Positions 31,483 to 40,255 are shown, counted from the first letter of the stretch. The stretch is DNA of 45,176 bases from Novosphingobium sp. 18050 (GCF_902706195.1 NZ_CACSJO010000031.1:1-45176), one strand, 5' to 3'. The notes: generated by a model from the sequence alone, not told the origin. Program-made: numbers and translations.

Positions 31483-34400
31483 ATGGAGCGGATGTCGCAA
31501 GAGCAGGACCATTCCCCCGAAAACCATGACGCCGTGACTGGGGAAGGCCCCGGCGGCGCGAGCGGTGGTGTACGCCTGGACCCGAGGCTGATGGGTCCGT
31601 TGCGCTGGCTGCGTAAATGGCGAGGGCCGATTCTCGTCTTCGAGGGCCTGTTGCTGCTGTCGCTGGGCGGCGCGTGGCTCGCGCGCAAGGAGATCGCGGA
31701 CAATCTCATCGAAAGCCAGCTCGATTCGCTGGGCTTGTCCGCGCGCTACGAAATAGTCAGCATCGGTCCGGCCGAGCAGGTGATACGCAACCTTTCCATC
31801 GGCGATCCAACGCGGCCCGATCTTACGGTTCAGGAATTGCGCATCGCCACGCGGTTGTCGTGGGGGCTGCCGGGGATCGGGCGGATCACCGCGATCAAGC
31901 CGCGGCTTTACGGTTCGTACCGGGGCGGCCGGCTCAGTTTCGGCAGTCTCGATAAAGTCTTGTTCTCGGGCAAGGCCGGGCCATTCACGATGCCTGATCT
32001 CGATCTGGGGGTGGTCGACGGCCGCGCATTGCTGGACAGCGACCATGGCCGCGTCGGCGTGAAGCTGGCGGGCGAGGGCGCGCTAAGGGGCGGTTTCGCG
32101 GGTGAGATCGCCGCGCTGTCCCCCGGCATCGAGGTGAACGGATGTAAGGCCGGGCGCACCACGCTTTACGGCAAGCTCACTACTTCAGCCGCGAAACCAC
32201 GATTCGTCGGGCCGGTGCGGATGGACGGACTGGCCTGTCCCGGCCAGGCGCTGCAACTGGCGAAAGCGGGCCTGCAACTCGACCTGACGCTGGACGAGGC
32301 GCTTGAAGGGGGCGAGGGCAGCCTCGGCATCGCCACTGGCCGGGGTCGCTACGGTGCGCAAAAGATCGCCGGACTTTCGGGCAAGGGCCGAGTGACCTAT
32401 CGCAAGAACGCTCTCAACGCGACCTACCGGATAACCGCGCGCGGGCTCGAAACGCCGCAGGCCCGCCTTGCCAGCGTCGTATTCGACGGGCGGGCCCGCT
32501 CCACCGGCGGTATTGCGCGGTTCGATGTCGAGGGTGACCTGACCGGCCGGGGCGTCGCGTTGGGCGATACCGTCGAGCGCGCGCTGCTCTCCGCGCAGAA
32601 ATCCGCCGCCGGTACGCTGGGTGAGCCGATCGCGGCGCAAGTGCGCAGTGCGCTGGCCCGCGAGATGCGCGGCAGCACGCTCGATGCCAACCTCATCGTG
32701 CGCAATTCGCAGGACGGCCTCAGCCTCGTCGTCACGCGCGGTTCGCTGAGCGGTGGCAGCGGAGCTTCGCTGCTCGCCTTGTCGCGCCTGCAGGCGATGT
32801 TCGGCAAAGGCGCTCCGCACGTCACGGGCAATTTCGCGACCGGGGGGCAGGGGCTGCCGCAGGTCTGGGGCCGTATGGAGACGGCGGACAATGGCCGCCT
32901 GACGATGCAGGTGGCGATGCCAGATTACCGTGCCGGTTCGGCCAAGGTCGGCGTGCCGCGCCTCTCGCTGGTGCAGGACCGCGATGGTGCGCTCGGTTTC
33001 AGCGGACAGGTCCTGCTGAGCGGTGCCTTGCCGGGGGGCAGTACCCGCAACATGCTGCTGCCGCTCGACGGGCACTGGGGTGCCGACGGTAAACTGGCCG
33101 TATGGCGGGGCTGTAGCGACGTTTCCTTCGATGCCCTCAGCTTCTCTAGCCTGACCATCGACAAGCGGCGTCTGACGTTGTGCCCCTCGCGCGGTGGAGC
33201 GATCGTACAGGGCCCTCCCGAAAATCTGACGATTGCCGCAGGCGTAACCTCGCTCAACCTTTCCGGGCGGCTGGGCGAAACGCCGATCCGCATCGCCAGC
33301 GGTCCGATCGGTTTCGCGATGGGCGGCGCGGGCAATCTCACGAACGGTGGCGTAATCAAGGCCGGTGCGATCAAGATCGCCCTCGGGCCCGAGCAGACTG
33401 CCTCGCACTTCGCGATCAGCCGTCTCGACGCGCGGCTGGGCAACGACGTTGCCGGCACCTTCGATGAGGCCGACATCGGCCTTGCCGCCGTCCCGCTCGA
33501 CATGAGGCAGGCGGCGGGCACCTGGCGCTACGGGGACGGCGTTCTCCAGATCGAAGGAGGGCGCTTCACGCTGGTCGACCGCCAGCCGGTAGCCCGGTTC
33601 CAGCCGCTGGTGGCGCGCGATGCGACGCTGCGCCTCGTGGACAACCGCATTACCGCACAGGCCCTGCTGCGCGAGCCGACCACCGACCGTGAGGTCGTGC
33701 GCGCAGCCATCGCCCACGACCTGTCGAACGCTGCCGGCCACGCCGACCTTGCGGTGAACGGTATCACTTTCGACGAGCGGCTTCAGGTCGACATGCTCTC
33801 GGGCATGTTGCTGGGCGTCGTGTCGGGACTGAAGGGGCAGGTCCACGGCACCGGGCGGATCGACTGGACTGCCAAGGGGGTGACCAGCCACGGCCGCTTC
33901 GCCACCGATGGCGTCGATTTCGCCGCGGCCCTGGGGCCGGTGCAGGGATTGTCGGGCGAGGTGGTCTTCACTGACCTCCTCGGCATGGTCACCGCGCCCG
34001 GCCAAACGGTCCACATCGCCTCGGCCAATCCCGGCGTCGAGGTGACCGACGGCACGCTCTCCTATGAAGTGAAGCCGGGTTACTATCTGCAGATCAATGG
34101 TGCGCAGTGGCCCTTCATGGAAGGCACGCTCAACCTCGATCCCGCGCACATGCAGATCGGTGCGGCCGAGACGCGCTACTATACTTTGCGCGTCATCGGC
34201 CTGAACGCCGCTACGTTCGTGCAGCATCTCGAGATGGAAAACATCAGCGCCACCGGCACCTTCGATGGCGAGATGCCGCTGATCTTCGATGAGAATGGCG
34301 GGCGGATCGAGAACGGCTTCCTGCGCTCGCGCATGCCGGGCGGCAATGTCTCGTATAATGGCGCTCTGACCTACAAGGATCTCTCGGCGATGGGCAACTT

Positions 34401-34785
34401 TGCCTTCGCGGCGCTGAGGTCGGTCAACTACAAGGACATGGAGATCGGGCTGGCCGGTTCGCTCTCGGGCGAAATCCTGACGCGGATCAGTTTCGATGGG
34501 CTCAGCCAGGGGCAGAATGCCAGCAGGAACTTTATAACCAAGCAGATCGCAAAGCTGCCGATCCGTTTCGTGGTGAACCTCAAGGCGCCGTTCTTCAGCC
34601 TGTTCGGCTCTATGCGCTCGCTGTACGATCCCGCTTTCGTGACCGATCCGCGAATGTTGGGCCTGCTCGATGCTGAAGGCAAGCGCCGCGAATCGGCGCC
34701 GGATGCAACCGTCATCCCGCCTGTCATCCCCCCGGCACCTCCGCCCACCGCCATTCAGCCTCCAGTCAGCGAGAAAAAGCCATGA
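31483..34785 (+). CDS. ydbH: YdbH-family AsmA-like intermembrane lipid transport protein
   Basis: A very large (1100 aa) envelope protein. A single membrane helix near residues 45-66 (ILVFEGLLLLSLGGAWLARK) anchors it in the inner membrane. The rest is a long repeat of beta strands with the C-terminal YdbH signature (YLQINGAQWPFMEGTLNLDP and IDWTAKGV). E. coli YdbH is an AsmA-like bridge moving phospholipids to the outer membrane with YnbE, and the two genes follow here. Starts at 31483 and 31492 are both possible. The tail is Pro-rich. A fully open reverse-strand frame of 878 residues overlaps it but has no gene-like content. Confidence 0.92.
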   Translation: MERMSQEQDHSPENHDAVTGEGPGGASGGVRLDPRLMGPLRWLRKWRGPILVFEGLLLLSLGGAWLARKEIADNLIESQLDSLGLSARYEIVSIGPAEQVIRNLSIGDPTRPDLTVQELRIATRLSWGLPGIGRITAIKPRLYGSYRGGRLSFGSLDKVLFSGKAGPFTMPDLDLGVVDGRALLDSDHGRVGVKLAGEGALRGGFAGEIAALSPGIEVNGCKAGRTTLYGKLTTSAAKPRFVGPVRMDGLACPGQALQLAKAGLQLDLTLDEALEGGEGSLGIATGRGRYGAQKIAGLSGKGRVTYRKNALNATYRITARGLETPQARLASVVFDGRARSTGGIARFDVEGDLTGRGVALGDTVERALLSAQKSAAGTLGEPIAAQVRSALAREMRGSTLDANLIVRNSQDGLSLVVTRGSLSGGSGASLLALSRLQAMFGKGAPHVTGNFATGGQGLPQVWGRMETADNGRLTMQVAMPDYRAGSAKVGVPRLSLVQDRDGALGFSGQVLLSGALPGGSTRNMLLPLDGHWGADGKLAVWRGCSDVSFDALSFSSLTIDKRRLTLCPSRGGAIVQGPPENLTIAAGVTSLNLSGRLGETPIRIASGPIGFAMGGAGNLTNGGVIKAGAIKIALGPEQTASHFAISRLDARLGNDVAGTFDEADIGLAAVPLDMRQAAGTWRYGDGVLQIEGGRFTLVDRQPVARFQPLVARDATLRLVDNRITAQALLREPTTDREVVRAAIAHDLSNAAGHADLAVNGITFDERLQVDMLSGMLLGVVSGLKGQVHGTGRIDWTAKGVTSHGRFATDGVDFAAALGPVQGLSGEVVFTDLLGMVTAPGQTVHIASANPGVEVTDGTLSYEVKPGYYLQINGAQWPFMEGTLNLDPAHMQIGAAETRYYTLRVIGLNAATFVQHLEMENISATGTFDGEMPLIFDENGGRIENGFLRSRMPGGNVSYNGALTYKDLSAMGNFAFAALRSVNYKDMEIGLAGSLSGEILTRISFDGLSQGQNASRNFITKQIAKLPIRFVVNLKAPFFSLFGSMRSLYDPAFVTDPRMLGLLDAEGKRRESAPDATVIPPVIPPAPPPTAIQPPVSEKKP

Positions 34786-35084
34786 CGTCGTGTGAATTGA
34801 CCGGAAGCGTTCCGGCTGCAAGAAACCCGGCGATGAATGACGGGCATGAGATTATCGAGCAGTTGGCAGGCACAGGGTTCGGAAGGCGCGCCGTTCGCGC
34901 TGCAAGGGTGGCCGCGATGACGGTGGCGGTTTCGGGAGCGTTCGGGCTCGGCGGGTGCATACAGGTTGCAGCGCCCGACAAGCCGATCGTCATCGAACTG
35001 AACATCAACATCAGGCAGGAAGTGGTCTACCGGCTTGCCGCCGATGCGGCCAAGACCGTGGATGAGAACAAGGGTATATTCTGA
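34782..35084 (+). CDS. ynbE: YnbE-like outer-membrane lipoprotein
   Basis: The outer-membrane partner of YdbH. The conserved core is GGCIQVAAPDKPIVIELNIN, with the lipobox Cys, followed by QEVVYRLAADAAKTV. E. coli YnbE is about 61 residues; here the frame gives 100 if it starts at ATG 34782, which overlaps the ydbH stop (ATGA). A start at 34917 (AAGGG 8 bases upstream) would give 55 residues with a short signal. The true start is uncertain, so the N-terminal 45 residues may not be translated. It ends with TGATG into ydbL. Confidence 0.85.
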   Translation: MTSCELTGSVPAARNPAMNDGHEIIEQLAGTGFGRRAVRAARVAAMTVAVSGAFGLGGCIQVAAPDKPIVIELNINIRQEVVYRLAADAAKTVDENKGIF

Positions 35085-35467
35085 TGAAGAGGATCCGTTT
35101 TTCCGGCGCTGTTGTCGCCGCGGTTCTCATGGTTTCCGGTGTTTCCGCAGCCCATGCCGATGGCCGCAGCCCGGCCTACACCGCCGCGCGCGCAGCCGGG
35201 CAGGTGGGCGAGCAGAACGATGGCTATCTGGGCGTGGTGGGCAGTCAGGGCGCCGATATCGCCGCGATGGTGCGTGACCTCAACAACCAGCGCCGTGCGG
35301 TCTACACCGGCGCTGCGGCGGGTAAGAGTACGATCCAGGAATTTGCCTTCACCACTGGCTGTAAACTGATCCGCGACACCAAGGCGGGCGAGAAATACCA
35401 GGGCCTCGACGGTTCGTGGAAGACACGCGGCAGCGGCGCACCCGAACTCGATCCGCGGTGCCCCTGA
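35084..35467 (+). CDS. ydbL: YdbL-like periplasmic protein (DUF1318)
   Basis: A 127-residue exported protein of the DUF1318 family. A signal peptide spans about residues 1-26 (RFSGAVVAAVLMVSGVSAAH). The conserved DGYLGVVGSQGADIAAMVRD and the ERRAVY-type segment (NNQRRAVYTGAA) follow, then a C-terminal extension with two cysteines. In E. coli YdbL helps control YnbE assembly with YdbH. The start overlaps the ynbE stop (TGATG). A terminator lies 79 bases downstream. Confidence 0.9.
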   Translation: MKRIRFSGAVVAAVLMVSGVSAAHADGRSPAYTAARAAGQVGEQNDGYLGVVGSQGADIAAMVRDLNNQRRAVYTGAAAGKSTIQEFAFTTGCKLIRDTKAGEKYQGLDGSWKTRGSGAPELDPRCP

Positions 35468-35545
35468 GCCGGTCCCGCAGCGGCGATGAATAAAAGTACT
35501 GCGCCGGGCAGCGAAAGCGTTTTTCGCGGCTGGTGATCAAACAAG

Positions 35546-35582
35546 AAAAGGTCGGAGGCGTTCGCGCTTTTCCGGCCTTTTT
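35546..35582 (+). terminator. Intrinsic terminator of the ydbH-ynbE-ydbL operon
   Basis: AAAAGGTCGGA (35546-35556) pairs with TCCGGCCTTTT (35571-35581), with one T-G pair, around a 14-base loop. A run of T ends at 35582. Confidence 0.8.
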
Positions 35583-35706
35583 CGCAGGCTTTCGCCGTGT
35601 ATCGTGGATGCGGTATTGGCACGGCCGGACCGCTCTGTTCTTGGTCTCGCGCGTTTCTAGGGCGTGGGCGCTGTCAACAACGCGCGATGCGGTGGGCCGC
35701 CCCCGG

Positions 35707-35734
35707 TTGACTCGGGAAAAGCCCCACCCTAAGG
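35707..35734 (+). promoter_or_regulatory. Candidate promoter of the F0 ATP synthase operon
   Basis: TTGACT (35707-35712), 16 bases, CTAAGG (35729-35734), 70 bases upstream of atpI. The site lies in the loop of a 9-bp dyad, GCCGCCCCC (35696-35704) and GGGGGCGGC (35733-35741). The remainder of the 336-base gap 35468-35803 holds the upstream terminator; the short open frames in it look like chance frames. Confidence 0.45.
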
Positions 35735-35803
35735 GGGCGGCGCTCTTGGCGGGCAGCCGTCGTTTGCGTCTTGCGTTCCTGTTGTCATAATGAGGAGCCT
35801 GAC

Positions 35804-36124
35804 ATGACCGACGAGCCACCTGTCCGAGACCCTGTGGGGGAGGATGCGCGCATCGATTCGCTTGACGAAAGGCTGAAGGCCCTTCGTGAGCGGGAAGAGG
35901 AACGCAACCGACCGAAGGCCGGTGCGGAAACCGATGCGAGCTATCGCCTTGGAAATCGCGTCCTTTCGGAACTGCTGGGGGGTCTTGCGGGCGGGCTGTT
36001 CCTGGGGTGGTTGATTGACCACTTCGCTGGTACGTCCCCCTGGGGTCTGATGGTGATGCTGTTCGTTGGAATTGGTATCGCCTTCAGGAACATAATCCGG
36101 ATTACGAACCGGCGCCCGGACTGA
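35804..36124 (+). CDS. atpI: ATP synthase protein I (AtpI)
   Basis: A 106-residue membrane protein with a charged N-terminal half (LDERLKALREREEERNRPKA) and two helices (about 48-68 and 72-93, with the conserved GGLAGGLFLGWLIDHFAGTSP). AtpI is a non-essential helper of c-ring assembly or Mg transport. It begins the F0 operon. ATG 35804, with GAGGAG upstream, is chosen over the earlier in-frame ATG at 35771. Confidence 0.92.
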   Translation: MTDEPPVRDPVGEDARIDSLDERLKALREREEERNRPKAGAETDASYRLGNRVLSELLGGLAGGLFLGWLIDHFAGTSPWGLMVMLFVGIGIAFRNIIRITNRRPD

Positions 36125-36180
36125 CCCGATTCAGGGGGAAGGAAGGGGCGCTGTCGTTCATTGGCGACAGGGAAACTCGC

Positions 36181-36963
36181 GTGGCAGCCGAAGCGAAGCT
36201 CGACCCGATGCACCAGTTCCAGCTCGAAAAGCTGGCGGGCGCGGACTGGAACATTGCCGGTTACAACGTCGCTTTCACCAATAGCGCGCTGTGGATGGCC
36301 ATCGCGACGCTTGCGTTGATCGTCTTCGTTGCTGGCGGCATGAAGCGCGCGGTCGTGCCTGGCCGCTGGCAGATGGCGGTGGAAACCTTCACTGGCTTCA
36401 TCGACGGCATGCTGGCCGCTAACGTCGGCAAGAACGGCAAGAAGTACGTTCCGTACATCTTCTCGCTGTTCATGTTCATCCTGTTTGCGAACTTCCTCGG
36501 CCTGATGCCGCTGGGCGTCGTGGGCGTGCACGCTTTCACCTTCACCAGCCACTTCTCGGCGACCGGTGTTCTGGCAGTGCTGTCCTTCGCGATCGTGCTC
36601 ATCGTCGGCTTCTCGAAGCACGGCTTCCACTTCTTCTCGCTGTTCGTGCCGCACGGCACACCGGTTGGCATGATCCCGATCATCTTCGTGGTCGAGCTGA
36701 TCTCGTTCCTGGTGCGCCCGTTCAGCCTTGGCCTGCGACTGTTCGTCGCGATGATGGCCGGCCACGTCCTGCTTGAGGTGCTTTCGAGCTTCGTCATCAG
36801 CGGCGGCAACAACGGCCCGATCATGTTCGTGATCGCCGGTGTTCCCAGCTTCGTCCTGATGGTCGGCATCTGCGCTCTCGAGCTGCTGGTCGCCGGTATC
36901 CAGGCCTACGTTTTCGCTCTTCTCACTTGCGTCTATCTGAACGACGCAGAGAACCTTCACTGA
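36181..36963 (+). CDS. atpB: ATP synthase F0 subunit a
   Basis: The proton-channel stator subunit (260 aa) with five to six membrane helices. The essential Arg is in FVVELISFLVRPFSLGLRLF (residue about 183), the site facing the c-ring. VPYIFSLFMFILFANFLGL and QAYVFALLTCVYLNDA are other family hallmarks. The start is GTG 36181, matching the MAAE...DPMHQF start of alphaproteobacterial homologues. Confidence 0.97.
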   Translation: MAAEAKLDPMHQFQLEKLAGADWNIAGYNVAFTNSALWMAIATLALIVFVAGGMKRAVVPGRWQMAVETFTGFIDGMLAANVGKNGKKYVPYIFSLFMFILFANFLGLMPLGVVGVHAFTFTSHFSATGVLAVLSFAIVLIVGFSKHGFHFFSLFVPHGTPVGMIPIIFVVELISFLVRPFSLGLRLFVAMMAGHVLLEVLSSFVISGGNNGPIMFVIAGVPSFVLMVGICALELLVAGIQAYVFALLTCVYLNDAENLH

Positions 36964-37005
36964 TTTTTTCTACCACACTCGGGTTTACCAAAGGGAGTTT
37001 TTGAA

Positions 37006-37230
37006 ATGGACGCAGAAGCTGCAAAGATGCTCGGCGCTGGCTTCGCCGCTATCGGTGCCGGCCTTGCTTCTATCGGCGTGGGCAACGTCTTCGCGAAGTT
37101 CCTCGAAGGCGCGCTGCGCAATCCGGGCGCCGCTGACGCCCAGCAGGGTCGCCTGTTCATCGGCTTCGCCGGTGCAGAGCTTCTTGGCCTGCTTTCGTTC
37201 GTCATTGCCGCGCTGCTGATCTTCGCCTGA
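37006..37230 (+). CDS. atpE: ATP synthase F0 subunit c
   Basis: The 74-residue hairpin that forms the rotating ring. Helix 1 has AKMLGAGFAAIGAGLASIGV, the polar loop ARN-like GALRNPGAADAQQ, and helix 2 has the proton-carrying Glu in FIGFAGAELLGLLSFVIAAL (about residue 57). AGGGAG upstream is a strong ribosome site. A hairpin follows the gene at 37255-37288. Confidence 0.97.
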   Translation: MDAEAAKMLGAGFAAIGAGLASIGVGNVFAKFLEGALRNPGAADAQQGRLFIGFAGAELLGLLSFVIAALLIFA

Positions 37231-37254
37231 TCTCAGCGCCTGACCGGATTGGCT

Positions 37255-37288
37255 CCGGCCCTCTTTCACCCTTTGGTGAGAGGGCCGG
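37255..37288 (+). repeat. Hairpin after atpE
   Basis: CCGGCCCTC...CACC (37255-37270) pairs with GGTGAGAGGGCCGG (37275-37288), a 14-bp stem with a 2-base bulge and a CTTT loop. A run of six T comes only 18 bases later, so it is more likely an mRNA stabiliser or partial terminator that raises atpE over the downstream b subunits. Confidence 0.6.
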
Positions 37289-37340
37289 GACTTTCCTGGT
37301 CCAAGATTTTTTCACGGCAACCTCGAGACAGGGCTGACTC

Positions 37341-37835
37341 ATGCCTCAGATCGCACAGCTAGGCGAGTTCTACTCCAGCCAGATTTTCTGGCTGCTGATC
37401 TTCTTCGGTATCACCTTCTTCGTCGTCGGACGGGGTATGGTTCCGAAGGTGATGGACACCGTCGCGAGCCGCGACAAGCAGATCGCCGACGACCTCAAGG
37501 CTGCCGAAAGCGCACGTGCTCAGGCAGACGCGGAAGAAGCCGCATGGCGCACCCGTGAAAACGCCAACCGCGCTCAGGCGCAGGGGCTTATCGCGGACGC
37601 ACGTGGACAGGCCGCCGCCGCCGCCGCGCAGCGTCTCGCTGTCGCCCAGGCAGGTATCGACGCCACGATCGTCGGGGCTGAAACCCGTATCGCCGATGCG
37701 CGCCGCTTGGCCGCCGACGAGATCGAGACCGTCGCTGCCGATGCCACCCGCGAGATCGTTAGCCGCATTGCCGGCCTCTCGCTTGACGATGCTGCCGTGC
37801 GCGGCGCGGTGAAGGAGAACCTGGTCCATGGCTGA
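37341..37835 (+). CDS. atpF': ATP synthase F0 subunit b' (second b-type)
   Basis: The peripheral-stalk b' subunit (164 aa) typical of alphaproteobacteria. One membrane helix (FWLLIFFGITFFVVGRGM, about 15-32) is followed by a long charged helix with AADEIETVAADATREIVSRI near the end. It forms a heterodimer with subunit b (next gene) to link F0 to F1. Its stop overlaps the start of atpF by 8 bases (ATGGCTGA). Confidence 0.95.
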   Translation: MPQIAQLGEFYSSQIFWLLIFFGITFFVVGRGMVPKVMDTVASRDKQIADDLKAAESARAQADAEEAAWRTRENANRAQAQGLIADARGQAAAAAAQRLAVAQAGIDATIVGAETRIADARRLAADEIETVAADATREIVSRIAGLSLDDAAVRGAVKENLVHG

Positions 37836-38430
37836 AACCTCCGCGCCTGACGCCAACGCCGCCGTCGAACATGGCCTCGCTCACGAGGGTGCCGAGCTGA
37901 CGGGTGCGCAGACCGCGCATACCGCCACGGCCGAGCATCATGCCGAACCGCTGTTCCTGGGCTTCGCGCCTCCGGTCGCGGTCGTCAGCGCCTCGATGAT
38001 CGTCCTGCTTGCCATCCTGGTCTGGAAGGGCGCGCCCAAGATGATCACCGGCGGGCTGGACTCCAAGATCGCCGAGATCAAGGCCCAGCTTGCAGAAGCA
38101 AAGACCCTGCGCGCCGAGGCGGAAGCCTTGCGCAAGGAATACGCGGACAAGATCGCCGGCGCCGAAAAGGACGCCGCGGCCATGCTCGACCATGCCCGTC
38201 ACGAAGCCGAGGCGATTATCGCCAAGGCTGAGAAGGACACTGTCGAAGTGGTCGCCCGCCGCGAGAAGATGGCACAGGACAAGATCGGCGCTGCCGAACT
38301 CGCCGCTGTCACCGGCTTGCGCAACCAGGCTGCCGCTGCCGCTGCTGCGGCCGCCAAGGCCCTGATTGCCGCCAACCACTCGGCGGACGCGGACAAGGTA
38401 CTGGTCGATCAGGCCATCGCCGGAATTTGA
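37828..38430 (+). CDS. atpF: ATP synthase F0 subunit b
   Basis: The second peripheral-stalk subunit (200 aa). An N-terminal extension of about 45 residues (NAAVEHGLAHEGAELTGAQT) precedes the membrane helix (VAVVSASMIVLLAILVW, about 50-66). A long coiled helix rich in Ala/Glu/Lys (AEAKTLRAEAEALRKEYADK) follows. The extension is longer than in E. coli b but common in sphingomonads. It is followed by a strong terminator. The F1 genes are not in the window. Confidence 0.95.
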   Translation: MAETSAPDANAAVEHGLAHEGAELTGAQTAHTATAEHHAEPLFLGFAPPVAVVSASMIVLLAILVWKGAPKMITGGLDSKIAEIKAQLAEAKTLRAEAEALRKEYADKIAGAEKDAAAMLDHARHEAEAIIAKAEKDTVEVVARREKMAQDKIGAAELAAVTGLRNQAAAAAAAAAKALIAANHSADADKVLVDQAIAGI

Positions 38431-38458
38431 TCCTGGCCCACAGGGGCAAGTAAAATAG

Positions 38459-38489
38459 GCCTCCGTCCTTTCAGGACGGGGGCTTTTTT
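38459..38489 (+). terminator. Intrinsic terminator of the F0 operon
   Basis: GCCTCCGTCCT (38459-38469), TTC loop, AGGACGGGGGC (38473-38483) with one T-G pair, then six T (38484-38489). Confidence 0.9.
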
Positions 38490-38591
38490 GCGTCCGGGCA
38501 GGGGCGACGAAGGGCGGGACGAAAACTCGGAGTTTGACGCCGCGCAGACAGGCTATAGGCTTCACTTCCAGAAAAGAAGGAGAGGCTCATC

Positions 38592-38780
38592 ATGTTCGTG
38601 AAGTTCACCGGCACCGACCGTACCCCTACCGCGATCAATGCAGCACAGGTCACTTTCGTTTCGCAAGTCGATGCCGGCACCCGCGTTCGTTTCGGCGAAG
38701 GCCGTGCGGTTACCGTCATCGAGCCGCTGGAAGACGTGATGGAGCGCCTCAACCGGACATTGTCGTTCCCGGATACCTGA
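38592..38780 (+). CDS. Small FlbD-like protein
   Basis: A 62-residue protein. The pattern KFTGTDRTPTAINAAQVTFV, then GTRVRFGEGRAVTVIE and LEDVMERLN, resembles FlbD-type proteins (short beta sheet plus helix, Asn at the start of the second strand, DT/GT before a Gly turn). No flagellar genes are nearby, so the flagellar link is unlikely and the function is unknown. AAGGAGAGG precedes the ATG by 7-8 bases. Confidence 0.7.
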   Translation: MFVKFTGTDRTPTAINAAQVTFVSQVDAGTRVRFGEGRAVTVIEPLEDVMERLNRTLSFPDT

Positions 38781-38898
38781 GGCGCAGTTCGCTCCTCCCC
38801 TCGCTTGGCGATGGGGAGGGGGTTTCCCCCCTCCGTGACCAGCTTCGTCGGCGCCGCTTGCCCATTTTTGCTTTGTGACACTGAGGACGAGTAAGTGT

Positions 38899-39657
38899 TT
38901 AGAAGCTGTCCTTCGCGTTTCTGAGGGCGGCAAAGGTCTCCACCGCGTTGCCGCCGCCCCAGCGTGCCTGCATCATCGGATCGTCGGCCCGGAGGAATGG
39001 GTTGGTCGCCAGTTCACGTTTCAGCTTGGCCGGGACGGTAGGCAGGCTCTTGTCGCGGCGGCGGGTTATTTCCTCGGCATAGGTCCGCAACTCGGCATTG
39101 TCCGGGTCGGCGTGGAGCGCGAAGCGGGCGTTCGAGGCGGTGTATTCGTGCGCGCAGTAGATCATCGTTGCGCCAGGCAGGGCTTTGAGCCGCTCGAGGG
39201 AGGCCCAGAACTGCTCCGGGGTGCCTTCGAACATGCGTCCGCAGCCCAGCGCGAATAGCGAATCGCCCACGAACGCGGTGGACGCGCCGGGCAGATGGTA
39301 TGCGATATGGCCGTTGGTATGGCCGCCCACGTCGATCACGAAAGCCTGCCGATCACCGATGGAAGCGACGTCGCCTTGGCCTACCGTGCGGTCGACGGCC
39401 TCGATCTTCGCGGCATCACCTACCGGGGCAGTCACGCGGCAACCCGTCGCCGCCTTGATGGCGGCATTACCGCCCGCATGGTCCGGGTGCCAGTGGGTGT
39501 TCCAGATCTGCGTGATCTGCCAGCCCTTGTGAGCCGCCTGGCGCAGGTATTCGTCGGCATCCGGCGTGTCGATACACACGGTCTCGCCGCTCTCGCTGTC
39601 GTGGAGCAGGTAGCCGTAGTTATCGGACAGGCAGGGGAACTGGTGGATTTCAAGCAT
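38899..39657 (-). CDS. gloB: Hydroxyacylglutathione hydrolase (glyoxalase II)
   Basis: Hydrolyses S-D-lactoylglutathione to D-lactate and glutathione in methylglyoxal detoxification (252 aa). The metallo-beta-lactamase metal site is NTHWHPDHAGGN (about residues 53-64), with further ligand segments DVGGHTNGHIAYH, FVGDSLFALGCGR and YCAHEYTASNARFA. The ATG at 39657 has GGAGAGG upstream. It follows the VOC gene on the same strand. Confidence 0.96.
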   Translation of the reverse strand: MLEIHQFPCLSDNYGYLLHDSESGETVCIDTPDADEYLRQAAHKGWQITQIWNTHWHPDHAGGNAAIKAATGCRVTAPVGDAAKIEAVDRTVGQGDVASIGDRQAFVIDVGGHTNGHIAYHLPGASTAFVGDSLFALGCGRMFEGTPEQFWASLERLKALPGATMIYCAHEYTASNARFALHADPDNAELRTYAEEITRRRDKSLPTVPAKLKRELATNPFLRADDPMMQARWGGGNAVETFAALRNAKDSF

Positions 39658-39692
39658 TGTGACCTCTCCTTGCGCGGCGGAGATGTAAGCAT

Positions 39693-40094
39693 TCATGCGT
39701 CGTCGGGGAAGGGCAGGTTGAGTTGCCAGCTCACACCGTGGACGTCGCTCAGCCATGTGAACATCGCGCTGAATTCGTAGGCCTCGAGGGGCATCATCAC
39801 CTTGCCGTCGGCGCCCAGCACCTTTGCTGCGTGGCGAAGCTGATCTTCGTCGTCGCAGTCGATGAAGATCGAGGTTGAGGGGGTGAAGGTGAAACCGTGG
39901 GGGATGTCGCTGTCCAGCACATGCCACTGCGTGCCGCCGAGGGTGAAGTGGGCGCGGGCGATCTTGCCTTCGAATTCGCCGGCCCCGTGGTGGTCGAGCG
40001 CTGTCACCTCGAGGTGATCGGGAAAGGCGCGCTTCCATAGCATGAGCGCATCCTGTGCGTCGCCCTGGAACATCAGGAAGGGGGTGGCGTGCAT
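39693..40094 (-). CDS. VOC superfamily (PhnB/glyoxalase-fold) protein
   Basis: A 133-residue protein of the vicinal-oxygen-chelate fold, PhnB-like subgroup. ATPFLMFQGDAQDALMLWKR is the first beta-alpha unit, then HFTLGGTQWHVLDSDIPHG and FIDCDDEDQLRHAA, with the closing SDVHGVSWQLNLPF. The subgroup has no single known substrate; the link to gloB next door hints at aldehyde or electrophile chemistry but is only positional. The two genes are on the same strand with 35 bases between. Confidence 0.9.
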   Translation of the reverse strand: MHATPFLMFQGDAQDALMLWKRAFPDHLEVTALDHHGAGEFEGKIARAHFTLGGTQWHVLDSDIPHGFTFTPSTSIFIDCDDEDQLRHAAKVLGADGKVMMPLEAYEFSAMFTWLSDVHGVSWQLNLPFPDDA

Positions 40095-40182
40095 GGGGGT
40101 GGCTCCGTCGTCGCTGTGCCTGGATCAGACAAAGCGGCGGGGGCAGGGATGTTCCATTTCTGCCCGGAGCAGACAGAATAGC

Positions 40183-40212
40183 AAAAGCCCGCCCGGATCG
40201 CTCCGGACGGGC
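40183..40212 (-). terminator. Intrinsic terminator of rpsA
   Basis: On the minus strand: GCCCGTCCGGA, GCGA loop, TCCGGGCGGGC, TTTT. Plus-strand stem arms are at 40187-40197 and 40202-40212, with one G-T pair. Confidence 0.88.
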
Positions 40213-40255
40213 CTTGCTTTTGTTCAACCTGCGGCCTTGGCCGAGGTCGAAGCTA

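Noticed and set aside
32185..34821. 878-codon open frame on the minus strand opposite ydbH
   Set aside because: It is an antisense shadow in GC-rich DNA: no recognisable domain and no ribosome site, while the plus strand encodes a full YdbH-family protein.
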